This document shows positions 54,458-63,351 of a DNA stretch of 64,000 nucleotides, in pieces. Position 1 is the stretch's first letter. Every line of letters starts with the position of its first letter. Made by a program: the position numbers and the translations under genes. Source of the DNA: Rubrivivax sp. GTDB taxonomy: Bacteria > Pseudomonadota > Gammaproteobacteria > Burkholderiales > Burkholderiaceae_C. The DNA lies in the NCBI GenBank assembly GCA_027491255.1, contig JAIXWM010000057.1, forward strand, positions 1 through 64,000. The letters run 5' to 3'. The notes below the pieces were generated by a model. The model did no database searches and was not told where the DNA came from. It was given only the letters and a program-made list of their open reading frames with translations.

Positions 54458-55135
54458 ATGGGCACCCTCCACCTCGTCCGCCACGGCCAGGCCCGCTTCG
54501 GCAGCGACGACTACGACCGCCTCAGTGAACTGGGATGGCGCCAGTGCCAGAGCCTGGGGGCCTGGCTGCGCGACAGCGGCGTCGCCTACCAAGGGGTGCT
54601 GCGCGGGCGCCTGCGCCGGCAGCGCGAGTCGCTCGAGGCCCTGGCCATGGCCTTGCCCGACCTGCCCGCCGCCGAGGAATGGCCGGCGCTCGACGAGTAC
54701 GACAGCGCCGCACTGCTGCGCAGCGTCGCCCACCTCGAACCCCAGGCGCTGCCGCCCCCGCAGACGCCGCAGGGCCGGCGCGCGCACTTCCGCCTGCTGC
54801 GCCGCGCGCTGCTGGAGTGGATGGCCGGCCGGATCGAGCCCGAGGGCCTGCCGACCTGGGACGACTGGGTGCGCGGGGTCGAGGCCGTGCTCGACCACGT
54901 GCGCCAGCACTTCGACGGCCACGTGCTGCTCGTCTCCAGCGGCGGCCCGATCTCCACTGCCGTGGCGCAGGTGCTCGCGGCTCCACCGGCCACCGTCGTC
55001 GAGTTGAACCTGCGCCTGCGCAACAGCGCGCTCAGCGAGTTGCAGTTCACCCCGGCGCGGCACGCCCTGTTGAGTTTCAACACCCTGCCCCACCTGCAGC
55101 AAGCGGACCGGCAGAACTGGATCACCTACGCGTGA
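54458..55135 (+). CDS. histidine phosphatase family protein
   Basis: 225 residues. The catalytic motif LVRHGQARFG (RHG) is at the N-terminus, and a later SSGGPIS replaces the more usual SHG motif, losing the second histidine; activity may be altered. It follows the feruloyl-CoA synthase-like gene by 54 bases and is likely in the same transcript. Substrate unknown. Confidence 0.82.
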   Translation: MGTLHLVRHGQARFGSDDYDRLSELGWRQCQSLGAWLRDSGVAYQGVLRGRLRRQRESLEALAMALPDLPAAEEWPALDEYDSAALLRSVAHLEPQALPPPQTPQGRRAHFRLLRRALLEWMAGRIEPEGLPTWDDWVRGVEAVLDHVRQHFDGHVLLVSSGGPISTAVAQVLAAPPATVVELNLRLRNSALSELQFTPARHALLSFNTLPHLQQADRQNWITYA

Positions 55136-55139
55136 GCCC

Positions 55140-55275
55140 GGGCCCGGTGCGCCGGGGGGCGCATCCTCGCCCTGGCAAGCGCCCTGACACGAGCCCCGGC
55201 TGCAGTTGGCGCCTCGACCCGGACGGTTGGGGCGGGCCTTTCGGACCCGGCGGTAAAACGCTCGGCCTCTAAGTC
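55140..55275 (-). repeat. copy 4 of the palindromic intergenic repeat family
   Basis: Read on the minus strand it begins at the 4CL-like stop with AGGCCGAGCGTTTTACCGCC, continues GTCCGAAAGGC and GGTCGAGGCGC, and aligns at roughly three bases in four with copy 3 over the first ~70 bases; AGGCCGAGCGTT is identical to copy 1. The central palindrome is degraded. It separates convergent genes. Confidence 0.65.
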
Positions 55276-56855
55276 CGGGGCTGCGCCTGTACGCGCGCCC
55301 GCTCCTGATCGACGAGCAGCCGGCGCAGGATCTTGCCGCTGGGCGATTTCGGGATCTGCGGCACGATCTCGACGAGCCGGATCCGCTTGTGCGGGGCCAC
55401 GCGCTGCGCCACCCAGGCCATCAGCGCTGCGGCGTCGGCATCCGCCTTGAGCACGATGAAGGCCTTGGGGATCTCGCCGGCTTCCTCATCGGGGCTCGGG
55501 ATCACCGCCGCGTCGGCCACGGCCGGGTGCGCGAGCAGCACGCCCTCCAGTTCCGAGGGCGCGACCTGCATGCCCTTGTACTTGATCAGTTCCTTGACGC
55601 GGTCGACGACGTAGACGTAGCCCTCGCCGTCGATGTGCCCGATGTCCCCCGTGCGCAGCCAGCCCTCGGCATCCAGGCAGGCCGCCGTGGCCGCAGCGTC
55701 GTGGAGGTAGCCCTGCATCACGTTCGGACCGCGCACGACGATTTCGCCATCCTGCCCGGGGCCGAGCAGCGCACCGCTGGCCGCATCGACGATGCGCGCC
55801 TGCATGTTCGGCAACAGCCGCCCGGACGCACCCTCCCGCGGATGAAGCTCGGCGTCGGCCGTGATGCTGATCGCCAGGCTGGTCTCGGTCATGCCGTAGC
55901 CCTGGCTGACGCCAGTGCGCAGCCGCGCCGCCACCGCGCGCTGCACGCCCGCGTCCAGCGGGGCCGCGCCGGAGTTGATGCGCCGCACGGAAGACAGGTC
56001 GTAGCGGTCCACCAGCGGGTGCTTGGCCAGCGCCAGCACGATGGGCGGCACGAGGTACAGGTGTGTGGCGCGCTGGTCCTGCGCCACCTGCAGGAAATGC
56101 TCGAGCTCGAAGCGCGGCAGCGTCACACAGCAGGCCCCCCGGTACAGCGGGAAGCTCATCAGCGCCACCATGCCGTAGATGTGGAAGAAGGGCAGCACCG
56201 CGAGCGCCCGCGCGCTCTCGTCGAAGGAACTCAGGCCCGCGCCCTCGACCTGCCGCGTGATGGCCACCAGGTTGCGGTGCGTCAGCATCACGGCCTTCGG
56301 CGGCCCGGAGGTGCCGCTGGAAAACGGCAGCACGGCCAGGTCGCGCGCCGGGTCGATGCGCACCTCGGGCGGCGGGCCGGGGTCGCGCAGCAGCTCGTCG
56401 AAGGGCGTGGCGCCCGCCGCCTCGCCGACGACGAAGACCTCGCGCACAGCGGTTCCCTGCGCCGCTGCGCGCACCTTGTCGACGCAGGACGGGACGGTGA
56501 CGACGAAGCAGGCGCGCGTCAGGCCGAACTGGTGCGCCAGTTCGTGGGCCGTGTAGAGGGGGTTGGCCGTCGTGACCACGCCCCCGGCGCGCAGCACACC
56601 ATGGAAGACAAGCGCGTACTCGGGCAGGTTTGGCAGCACGACCGCCAGCACGTCGCCGCGGCCGAAGCCCCGCTGCGCCAGCGCAGCCGCCACCCGCTGC
56701 ACGCCGTCGGCCACCTGCGCGAAGCTGAGCACTCGGCCGGTGGCACCGTCGACGAAGGCCGCGCGGTCGCCGCGCGCCGCCGCCTGCGCCAGGATCAGCG
56801 CGTCGTAGGGACCGTCCGGGATGTCGATGTCAGGGTGGGGGCTGTGGAAAATCAT
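55269..56855 (-). CDS. 4-coumarate-CoA ligase-like acyl-CoA synthetase
   Basis: 528 residues from ATG at 56855 (MIFHSPHPDIDIPDGPYDALI). The AMP-binding P-loop is VLPFSSGTSGPPKAVMLTHRN; GYGMTETS, LRTGDIGHID and the catalytic C-terminal lysine segment PKSPSGKILRRLL are all intact. The order matches plant-type 4CL and bacterial relatives that activate phenylpropanoids or fatty acids. It faces the histidine phosphatase across repeat copy 4 and diverges from the secreted hydrolase at 57205. Confidence 0.9.
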   Translation of the reverse strand: MIFHSPHPDIDIPDGPYDALILAQAAARGDRAAFVDGATGRVLSFAQVADGVQRVAAALAQRGFGRGDVLAVVLPNLPEYALVFHGVLRAGGVVTTANPLYTAHELAHQFGLTRACFVVTVPSCVDKVRAAAQGTAVREVFVVGEAAGATPFDELLRDPGPPPEVRIDPARDLAVLPFSSGTSGPPKAVMLTHRNLVAITRQVEGAGLSSFDESARALAVLPFFHIYGMVALMSFPLYRGACCVTLPRFELEHFLQVAQDQRATHLYLVPPIVLALAKHPLVDRYDLSSVRRINSGAAPLDAGVQRAVAARLRTGVSQGYGMTETSLAISITADAELHPREGASGRLLPNMQARIVDAASGALLGPGQDGEIVVRGPNVMQGYLHDAAATAACLDAEGWLRTGDIGHIDGEGYVYVVDRVKELIKYKGMQVAPSELEGVLLAHPAVADAAVIPSPDEEAGEIPKAFIVLKADADAAALMAWVAQRVAPHKRIRLVEIVPQIPKSPSGKILRRLLVDQERARVQAQPRT

Positions 56856-57204
56856 GCCTGGCCTGCTGCAAGAATCGTTGCGAGGTCGATATCGTCCCAC
56901 CACGGCGCCGCCGGCGCCAGAGGCCCGCGCAGACGTTGCCGGGACGCAGCCGACACCGACGGCAGCGGCGGGGGCGACGCCCGCACGCTCCGTGGCCTCG
57001 TGTTCGTGGTCGGGGCGTCAGGGTCGCACCGCGGCCGCGGGGGGATCCCGAGCGGGCGCATCGGCACCCGATGCCCATCGTGGAAACCCGCTATCGCCAG
57101 CCGGCTCCGGAGCCTATGCTCGTCCCGGCCGGACGCTGCCCGCCTGACGCGGCGCGTGCGCACCCGCAAGGCGCACGACGTTCCACCCCACGGAAGGAAT
57201 CACC
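56856..57204. promoter_or_regulatory. divergent intergenic region, 4CL-like / secreted hydrolase
   Basis: 349 bases without a gene. CGATATCG (56888-56895) is a short palindrome near the ligase start. TATGCT at 57115-57120 is a -10 candidate for the hydrolase, without a clear -35. The remainder is GC-rich and featureless. Confidence 0.4.
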
Positions 57205-58581
57205 TTGACCGATCCCGCATCGCCTCGCTCCAGCGCCCGGCGCAAGACCTGCCTGTGGTCGGCCACCTTGCTGCTGACCGCCGGCGGCGTGCTGGCGCAG
57301 TCACCGCCCCAGGCGGAGCGCGGCGCGCTGCCGCGCGGCACCACCTACGAGATCCGCATGCCCACGCCCTGGAACGGCGTGCTCATCAGCGACCTCGACT
57401 TCGCGCAGACCCCAGACGCACCGCGCTACGCGGCCATGCTCAAGGCGGGGTACGCGGTCGCGGGCACGGCGCGCCGGGCCGACAGGCCGACGAACTACGA
57501 CCCGGCACGCGAGATCGACGACCTGGTCACCGTGATGGACCGCGTCGAGCAGCGTTTCGGCAAGCCGCGCCGCATCCTGCAGTACGGGCATTCGGGCGGC
57601 GGGCATGTGGCGCTGGCGATGGCCGAAACCCGACCCGACCGGATCAACGGCGCCATCGTCGGGTGCGCGCACACGCCGGTCTGGCTGATGAACACCGAAC
57701 TCGACGCCTGGTTCACGCTCAAGACCCTGATCGCGCCGAACCTGGCGATCATCGATCTGCCGGCCGATCACAGCGCCCTGACCGCGGCCTGGAAGCAGGC
57801 GCTGCAAGCGGCGCAGCAGACCCCCATCGGGCGGGCGCGCATCGCGCTGGCCACCACCCTGGGGCAACTCCCCGCCTGGGTGGGGCCGACGAGCCCGGAG
57901 CCGGACCCGCGGGACGTGGCAGCGCTGCAGGCCAGCATGTTCGAATCGATCATCATCGGCGCGGCGCAGCCCACCGGCCAGTCGCGCCGCATGTTCGAGC
58001 AGGGCGGGCGGGGCCAGCTGTCGTGGAACACGGGCGTGGACTACACCGCGCGCTTCGAGACCCAGAGCGACCCCGACCACCGGCAGGCCACGCGCCAGTT
58101 GTATGCGCAGGCCGGCGCGCGCCTGGAAGACGACCTCCGCGCGCTGGAAGCCGCCCCCCGCATCGCGGCCGACCCCAAGGCCGTCAGGCACTGGAGCGCG
58201 CCCGGCCGGACCGTCGTGGGCGAGCCCAAGGTACCGGCCTTGCGCATCCACACCCACGGCGACAAGGCGGTTCCGGTCAGCCTGGTCCAGGGCTACGACG
58301 GGCTGGTCGCCGCCAAGGGCTATGGCGCCCACTACCGGACCGCCTTCGTCAACGCGCCCGGCCACTGCACCTTCACGGCCGCCGAGAGCATGGCCGCCAT
58401 CGAGACCGTGATGCGCCGCATCGACAGCGGCCAGTGGGGCGACACCAGCGCCGAGGCGATGAACGCGCTCGCACGCGCCCTGGCGCCCTCTGGACAGGCA
58501 CGTTTCCAGGCCCACCGGCCGTTCCCCTACGGCCGGACATGGGTGCCGTCCGTGACCGACCAGCTCGGTCCCCAGCCCTGA
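57205..58581 (+). CDS. secreted alpha/beta hydrolase
   Basis: 458 residues. TTG at 57205 is the start: GGAAGGA lies seven bases before it and no ATG or GTG precedes the signal peptide (about 1-32, ending VLAQS). The nucleophile elbow is QYGHSGGGHVALAMAE, with the late Asp in HTHGDKAVPVSLVQGYDGLV and His in APGHCTFTAAE. The fold resembles secreted esterases and oligomer hydrolases; a phenolic ester or polyester substrate is possible but not shown. It lies between a CoA ligase and a membrane protein. Confidence 0.82.
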   Translation: MTDPASPRSSARRKTCLWSATLLLTAGGVLAQSPPQAERGALPRGTTYEIRMPTPWNGVLISDLDFAQTPDAPRYAAMLKAGYAVAGTARRADRPTNYDPAREIDDLVTVMDRVEQRFGKPRRILQYGHSGGGHVALAMAETRPDRINGAIVGCAHTPVWLMNTELDAWFTLKTLIAPNLAIIDLPADHSALTAAWKQALQAAQQTPIGRARIALATTLGQLPAWVGPTSPEPDPRDVAALQASMFESIIIGAAQPTGQSRRMFEQGGRGQLSWNTGVDYTARFETQSDPDHRQATRQLYAQAGARLEDDLRALEAAPRIAADPKAVRHWSAPGRTVVGEPKVPALRIHTHGDKAVPVSLVQGYDGLVAAKGYGAHYRTAFVNAPGHCTFTAAESMAAIETVMRRIDSGQWGDTSAEAMNALARALAPSGQARFQAHRPFPYGRTWVPSVTDQLGPQP

Positions 58582-58717
58582 AAAGCTGCCGGGGTGCGCA
58601 TGGCTCATCGCGGACGCGGCACTGACAGGCCCTGGTCGGTCCCGGTGCCGGCGCAGGCCGCGCGTGGACCACGCCCTCTGCCGGCACCTGCAGTGCCCAT
58701 ATCTTGAAGGTGGCGAC

Positions 58718-59362
58718 ATGATGGTCGGCGCATGGTGGTCGTGGCTCGTCGCCCTGGTCCTGTACGGTGCTTTCCGGCTCTGGTACGACAACCTGCGCGG
58801 ACCGCTGAGCAAGGCCGAGATCGACGCCTTCATGGCGGAAACCGCGCGAACGAGGATCAATGAACACACAGACCCGGCCGTGGTGCGAGCCTTCCTGGAA
58901 GCCGACGACGGCAAGGAATTCGTCATGAGCAACCTGGTCCGCGTGCACCCCGGCGAGGTGCCCCATCCGGGGACCGGGGCACCCACGCCCGGCCTGGTGT
59001 TGTTCCAGTCCTACGCGCGACGCTTCATCAAGATGCTGCTGCGCCACGGCGGGCACCCCGTGCTGGCGATGCGCAAGGTGGGCGGCTATGTGGACGCATG
59101 GAACACCGCCCCCGATCCCGGCTGGCACGTGGTCGGCGCGATGCGCTATCGCAGCCGTCGCGACCTGATGAAGCTGGTGCTTGAACCCTCCCTGCGCGAC
59201 GTCCATGCCCTGAAGACCGCCGGCACGGCCGTGACCTTCAGCTTTCCGGCCCAGGTGATCGTCAGCCTGGCCCTCGGGCCCAGGGTTTGGGTGGCCTTGG
59301 CGCTGGGCCTTGCTGCGGCGCTGGTGCATCTGGCAAGCCTGATTGCGCTGCTTGCGCATTGA
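58718..59362 (+). CDS. membrane protein of unknown function
   Basis: 214 residues. One membrane segment at the N-terminus (GAWWSWLVALVLYGAFRLWY) and one or two at the C-terminus (VIVSLALGPRVWVALALGLAAALVHLASLIALLA) flank a soluble domain (LSKAEIDAFMAETARTRINEHTDPAVVRAFLEADDGKEFVMSNLVRVHPG, then RYRSRRDLMKLVLEPSLRDVHALKTAGTAVTFSFP). I do not recognise the family; the region after DLMKL is reminiscent of EthD/ABM-like small domains. AAGG precedes the ATG. It may be co-transcribed with the GST downstream. Confidence 0.7.
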   Translation: MMVGAWWSWLVALVLYGAFRLWYDNLRGPLSKAEIDAFMAETARTRINEHTDPAVVRAFLEADDGKEFVMSNLVRVHPGEVPHPGTGAPTPGLVLFQSYARRFIKMLLRHGGHPVLAMRKVGGYVDAWNTAPDPGWHVVGAMRYRSRRDLMKLVLEPSLRDVHALKTAGTAVTFSFPAQVIVSLALGPRVWVALALGLAAALVHLASLIALLAH

Positions 59363-59387
59363 CGCGCAGCGACAGACCGGACGTCTC

Positions 59388-59513
59388 ATGGCACGCCATC
59401 CGCTCGTCAAGACCCGAAAGCGCCTGCGCGGCCAGCGCATCGACAACACGAAGCCGTCCGCGCGCCGCAGCGCCGATGCCATGACCAACCCCCAGGCGCG
59501 AGCCAGAGCATGA
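59388..59513 (+). CDS. possible small basic protein
   Basis: 41 residues (MARHPLVKTRKRLRGQRIDN, then TKPSARRSADAMTNPQARARA), rich in Arg and Lys. Its TGA overlaps the GST start as ATGA, and it follows the membrane protein by 25 bases, so it would fit a coupled operon. No family is recognised and no strong ribosome site is seen. It could equally be leader sequence. Confidence 0.35.
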   Translation: MARHPLVKTRKRLRGQRIDNTKPSARRSADAMTNPQARARA

Positions 59514-60538
59514 CCACCGCTGCGCTCGTGTTCAGCGGCGTACCCGGCTCACCGTACACGCGCAAGATGGTGGCGCTGCTGCGCTATCGGCGCATCGCCT
59601 ACCGGCTGGTGTCCAGCGCTTGCGGCGTGCCCGGCCTGCCCATGGCCAGGCCTCACCTGCTGCCGACGTTCTACCTGCCGGGGCCCGACGGCGCCCTGCA
59701 GGCGGTGACGGACTCGACCCCGCTGATCCGCCGCTTCGAGGCCGAGTACCCGGGCCGTGGCGTGATCCCGACAGACCCGGCACTGGCCTTCATCGACGCA
59801 CTGCTCGAGGACTTCGGCGACGAGTGGCTGACAAAGGCGATGTTCCACTACCGCTGGCACTACGCGGCCGACATCGACAAGGCGGCACGCATCCTGGCCT
59901 GCTACGCCGGCGAACCGCAGGACGATGCCAGCCTGGCCGGGGTCGCCGCCTCGGTGTCGCAGCGGCAGATCCCGCGCCTGCGCTATGTCGGCTCCAACCC
60001 CACCACCGCGCCGGTCATCGAAGCGGGCTACCTGCGCGTGCTGCGGGTGCTGGAAGAACACCTTCGCCATCACCGCTTCTTGATGGGTGCCCGGCCGGGG
60101 TCCAGCGACTTCGCCTTGCACGGACAGCTGACCCAGCTGGTGCAGTTCGACCCCACACCGATGGCGCTGGCCGTTGCCCACGCACCGCGCGTATGCGCCT
60201 GGGTGGCGCTGATGGAAGACCTGTCTGGCCTGGAGGTGGCCGAGGACGCCTGGTTCGATGCCGACGACCTGCCGGCCACCCTGCACGCCCTGCTGTGCGA
60301 AGTCGGCCGTCTTTACGCTCCGGTGCTGGAGGCCAATGCGCGGGCGCTGATGGATGGCCAGCAGGAGGTCCATGCCACGGTCGATGGTCAGGCCTGGGCG
60401 CAGCAGGCCTTTCCTTATCAGGGCAAGTGCCTGACCTGGCTGCGCCGTGACTACCAGGCGCTCGACGCGCAGGCCCGCGCCCGGGCCGCCCACGTCTTGG
60501 CAGGGACGGGCTGCGAGTCCTTGTTCACCGGGGTCTGA
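59510..60538 (+). CDS. glutathione S-transferase family protein
   Basis: 342 residues. The N-terminal thioredoxin-like domain is clear (LVFSGVPGSPYTRKMVALLRYRRIAYRLV, TDSTPLIRRFEAEYPGRGV), followed by an all-helical domain that is longer than in standard GSTs (LEEHLRHHRFLMGARPGSSDFALHGQLTQLVQFDPTPMALAVAHAPRVCAWVALMEDLSGLE). A C-terminal extension of about 80 residues has no known role. The substrate is unknown. It converges on the FGE-like gene; the 224 bases between them hold no gene I can support. Confidence 0.85.
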   Translation: MTTAALVFSGVPGSPYTRKMVALLRYRRIAYRLVSSACGVPGLPMARPHLLPTFYLPGPDGALQAVTDSTPLIRRFEAEYPGRGVIPTDPALAFIDALLEDFGDEWLTKAMFHYRWHYAADIDKAARILACYAGEPQDDASLAGVAASVSQRQIPRLRYVGSNPTTAPVIEAGYLRVLRVLEEHLRHHRFLMGARPGSSDFALHGQLTQLVQFDPTPMALAVAHAPRVCAWVALMEDLSGLEVAEDAWFDADDLPATLHALLCEVGRLYAPVLEANARALMDGQQEVHATVDGQAWAQQAFPYQGKCLTWLRRDYQALDAQARARAAHVLAGTGCESLFTGV

Positions 60539-60762
60539 GATCGCCAACGCCGCCATTCCCGGCGGTGCAGCCCGGTCCGCCGTGCGTGGGTTTTCGGCAG
60601 CGCCGCGCTGAGCATGCGAATCTCAACCTGTGCGGGCTGTGGCCTTACGCCACGCGGTGGGACACGATCGTGGGCGCGACTGAGTCGCCGGCCCGATGGG
60701 TGTGTGCGGCCTGCTCCTCGCGCGCCCAGACGGCCGGCCGGCCGAACATGCCGCTGCACGCC

Positions 60763-61791
60763 TCAGGGCCCGGGCGCGGTGAGTACCGTGCGAAAGCCCA
60801 GGTGACTGGCCGCCAAGTCCCTTTCCTGCGGCTGGCGCGCGCCGGCGCGGTAGCGCATGCAGTAATTCGGCGCGCACAGGAAGGAGCCGCCCTTGATGAC
60901 CTGCTGCGCGGTCGCCGCCGCGCGCATCCCCGATGGAATCTGGTCCGGCGGCGGTGCGTGGGCGTCCCTGTGGTGCGGTGTCCACGCGTCGGCGGTGAGT
61001 TCCCAGACGTTGCCGATCAGGTCGTGCAGGCCCAGCGCATTGGGTGCATAGCAGCCCACGGGGGCCAGCCCGACGAATCCGTCCTCCGCGGAATTGAGGA
61101 CAGGAAACAGGCCCTGCCACGTGTTCGCATCCCTGGGTTGCTCGTGTGTGGGCGGTAGATCGGGACGCGCAGCGCGGGCGGCCCACTCCCACTGGGCTTC
61201 GGTGGGCAGGGCACGCCCCTTCCACTGTGCATAGGCCAGCGCGTCCTCCAGCGTCACGGCCACCACGGGGAAGCTGCCGCGGCCATCGATGTTCGTGCCC
61301 GGCCCGCCGGGATGGCGCCAGTTCGCGCCGGGCGTGTAGCGCCACCACTGGGTGATGTCGCCGCGGCCCTGCACGACCCCCGGCATGGAGAACACGACAG
61401 CACCCGGCTGCAGCAGGGCCGACGGCAGGCCCGGGTTCTTCACGGTGTCGACCGGACGCTCGGCCACGGTCACGTAGCGCGTGGCCTTCACGAAGGCCGC
61501 GAATTCGTCGTTGGTGACCTCGGTGCGGTCCATCCAGAAGCCTTCGACACGCGTGCGGCGCCGCGGCAGCTCTTCGGGGTAGACCGTGTCACCGATGTCG
61601 AAGCTGCCCGCCGGGACCCAGACCATGCCCGCGTGCGCGCCGGTCGTCGGCGCCGGTGGCAGGGTGCACGCCACACGCTCGGCCGGGGCATGCCGGGCGT
61701 TGCGTGCATCCATCGCCCACCATGCAGCGCCCCCCGCCGCCAGGCAGATCAGCGCTGCAGCCCAGGCCAGGACCCGGCGTCGGCGCGTCAT
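60763..61791 (-). CDS. formylglycine-generating enzyme (sulfatase activator)
   Basis: 342 residues. An N-terminal membrane anchor (about 7-24, RRRRVLAWAAALICLAAGGAAWW) is followed by the FGE/SUMF1 fold: GMVWVPAGSFDIGDT, GFWMDRTEVTNDEFAAFV, ALPTEAQWEWAARA, GLHDLIGNVWELTADAW and GGSFLCAPNYCMRYRAGARQ. Both catalytic cysteines (C306 and C311) are kept, so it is likely a true FGE and not a mere paralogue. It would oxidise the active-site Cys of the sulfatase at 63352 to formylglycine; the anchor suggests work at the periplasmic face. The start overlaps a small upstream frame as ATGA. Confidence 0.88.
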   Translation of the reverse strand: MTRRRRVLAWAAALICLAAGGAAWWAMDARNARHAPAERVACTLPPAPTTGAHAGMVWVPAGSFDIGDTVYPEELPRRRTRVEGFWMDRTEVTNDEFAAFVKATRYVTVAERPVDTVKNPGLPSALLQPGAVVFSMPGVVQGRGDITQWWRYTPGANWRHPGGPGTNIDGRGSFPVVAVTLEDALAYAQWKGRALPTEAQWEWAARAARPDLPPTHEQPRDANTWQGLFPVLNSAEDGFVGLAPVGCYAPNALGLHDLIGNVWELTADAWTPHHRDAHAPPPDQIPSGMRAAATAQQVIKGGSFLCAPNYCMRYRAGARQPQERDLAASHLGFRTVLTAPGP

Positions 61792-61934
61792 CCCGCCCGG
61801 CCTTTCAGTCCGCTGGGAAAGCTCGTCGACAGCGCCTTGAAGAAGACCGTGCGCAAGGCGTCTGCGCCGCTCCCGGGGCACGCGAAGGACATGCGCAGAT
61901 CGATCAACAGGCGTCGGACATCGAGGTCGGTCAT
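61788..61934 (-). CDS. possible small protein coupled to the FGE gene
   Basis: 48 residues (MTDLDVRRLLIDLRMSFACP, then GSGADALRTVFFKALSTSFP and SGLKGRAG). Its stop overlaps the FGE start as ATGA, and its own start overlaps the stop of another upstream frame in the same way. Third positions are mostly G or C, as in real genes here. No family is recognised and no good ribosome site is visible. Treat it as tentative. Confidence 0.35.
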   Translation of the reverse strand: MTDLDVRRLLIDLRMSFACPGSGADALRTVFFKALSTSFPSGLKGRAG

Positions 61935-62101
61935 GGCGTACTCGGGTCGCAGCGGCGTGCAGCGGCCCTGGCGGGGTCGCGCAGTTCGCGCCGCAGGAAC
62001 TGGCCGACGGGACTCTCGCGCAGGTCGTCGAGGACGGCGACCGCGCGGGGCCTCTTGTGGCCATCGGGATTCTCGCGGCATCGACACTCACAATGGAACA
62101 C
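61931..62101 (-). CDS. possible small protein upstream of the FGE gene
   Basis: 56 residues from GTG at 62101 (VFHCECRCRENPDGHKRPRA, then VAVLDDLRESPVGQFLRREL and RDPARAAARRCDPSTP), Cys-rich at the N-terminus. The ATGA overlap with the next small frame suggests coupling. The start is uncertain. With the 48-residue frame it occupies most of the 431-base gap between the FGE gene and the divergent MBL gene; the remaining ~120 bases must hold both promoters. Confidence 0.3.
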   Translation of the reverse strand: MFHCECRCRENPDGHKRPRAVAVLDDLRESPVGQFLRRELRDPARAAARRCDPSTP

Positions 62102-62222
62102 TGACGACAACGTCACGGCGGCGTCACCGGCGTCACAATCACCTGCCTCTCCTGTGGGCCCGGTGATCCGGGTGGTCAGAAGATCGCGACCCCACCCGCC
62201 ACCGTCGACAGAGGAACAAGAA

Positions 62223-63308
62223 ATGAAGCGTCGCGCGAAATCGGCCCTGTGGACAGGCGCCCTGCTGGCCCTGGTCGCCGCCGTGCTTTGGTGGCAGCGC
62301 GCACCGCTGACCGTGGCCCTGATGACGCGGCAGGTGAACGCGATGACGGCAGCGGCCGACCCGCTCGCCGCCCTGCCGGACGGCCTGCACGTGGGCTTGT
62401 GCGGTGCCGGCTCTCCTTTCCCGGACGACCAGCGCAGCGGCCCCTGCACCGCCGTGGTGGCGGGCAGGCGCCTGTTCATCTTCGACGCGGGCTCGGGCGC
62501 CGGCCGCAACATCGCCCGCATGCGGCTCAATGCCGGACAGATCGAAGCGCTGTTCCTCACCCACTACCACTCCGACCACATCGACGGCCTGGGCGAACTG
62601 ATGCTGCAGCGCTGGATCCAGCGCACGTCCAAGGAACCGCTGCCGGTGCATGGCCCGATGGGCCTGGAAAAGGTGCTGCAGGGCTTCAACGACGCCTACA
62701 CGCTCGACAAGGGTTACCGCACCGCTCACCACGGGCAGGCCGTGGCGCCACCCGAAGGCTTCGGCAGCACGGCACGGCCTTTCGAACTGCCCGCCGACAC
62801 GGGGCGCAAGGTCCTGCTGGCCGAGCCCGATCTGGAGATCGTGGCCTTCGCGGTGGATCATGGGCCGGTCCACCCGGCCGTGGGCTACCGCATCCGCTAC
62901 AAGGACCGCAGCCTGGTGATCAGCGGCGACACGCGCAAGAGCGCAGCGGTGGCGCGCGAGTCGAAGGGCGTGGACCTGCTGCTGCACGAGGCCTTGTCAC
63001 CGCAGTTGCTGTCGATCCTGGAAAGCGGCTTCAGCCAGGCCGGCAGGCAGAACCTGGCAAAGGTCATGTTCGACGTGGTGAACTACCACACCACGCCCGA
63101 AGAAGCCGCCCAGATCGCGCAGGACGCGGGCGTGAAGGCGCTGGTCTTCAACCACATCGTGCCGCCGCTGCCCTTGTCGGGGCTGGACCCCGTGTTCCTG
63201 CAGCGCGCCGCCACCATCTACACCGGCCCGCTGCGCATCGGTGTGGACGGCGACTGGATCACGCTGGCGGCGGGCCGCTCATCGGTCGACATGGGCAAGC
63301 GGCCCTGA
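62223..63308 (+). CDS. metallo-beta-lactamase-fold hydrolase, membrane-anchored
   Basis: 361 residues. One N-terminal hydrophobic segment (about 8-24) suggests a periplasmic location. The zinc motif is LTHYHSDHIDGLGEL, with further ligands in VDHGPVHPAVGYRI, VISGDTRKS, LLLHEAL and FNHIVPP. The long form resembles the RNase Z/AtsA branch, which includes zinc-dependent arylsulfatases; given the sulfatase and activator on either side, a sulfate-ester role is attractive but not established. GAGGAACAAGAA precedes the ATG. Confidence 0.85.
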   Translation: MKRRAKSALWTGALLALVAAVLWWQRAPLTVALMTRQVNAMTAAADPLAALPDGLHVGLCGAGSPFPDDQRSGPCTAVVAGRRLFIFDAGSGAGRNIARMRLNAGQIEALFLTHYHSDHIDGLGELMLQRWIQRTSKEPLPVHGPMGLEKVLQGFNDAYTLDKGYRTAHHGQAVAPPEGFGSTARPFELPADTGRKVLLAEPDLEIVAFAVDHGPVHPAVGYRIRYKDRSLVISGDTRKSAAVARESKGVDLLLHEALSPQLLSILESGFSQAGRQNLAKVMFDVVNYHTTPEEAAQIAQDAGVKALVFNHIVPPLPLSGLDPVFLQRAATIYTGPLRIGVDGDWITLAAGRSSVDMGKRP

Positions 63309-63351
63309 GCCCCTTGCGCGAACCGACGTCACGCAGCCTGGAGCCACGGAC

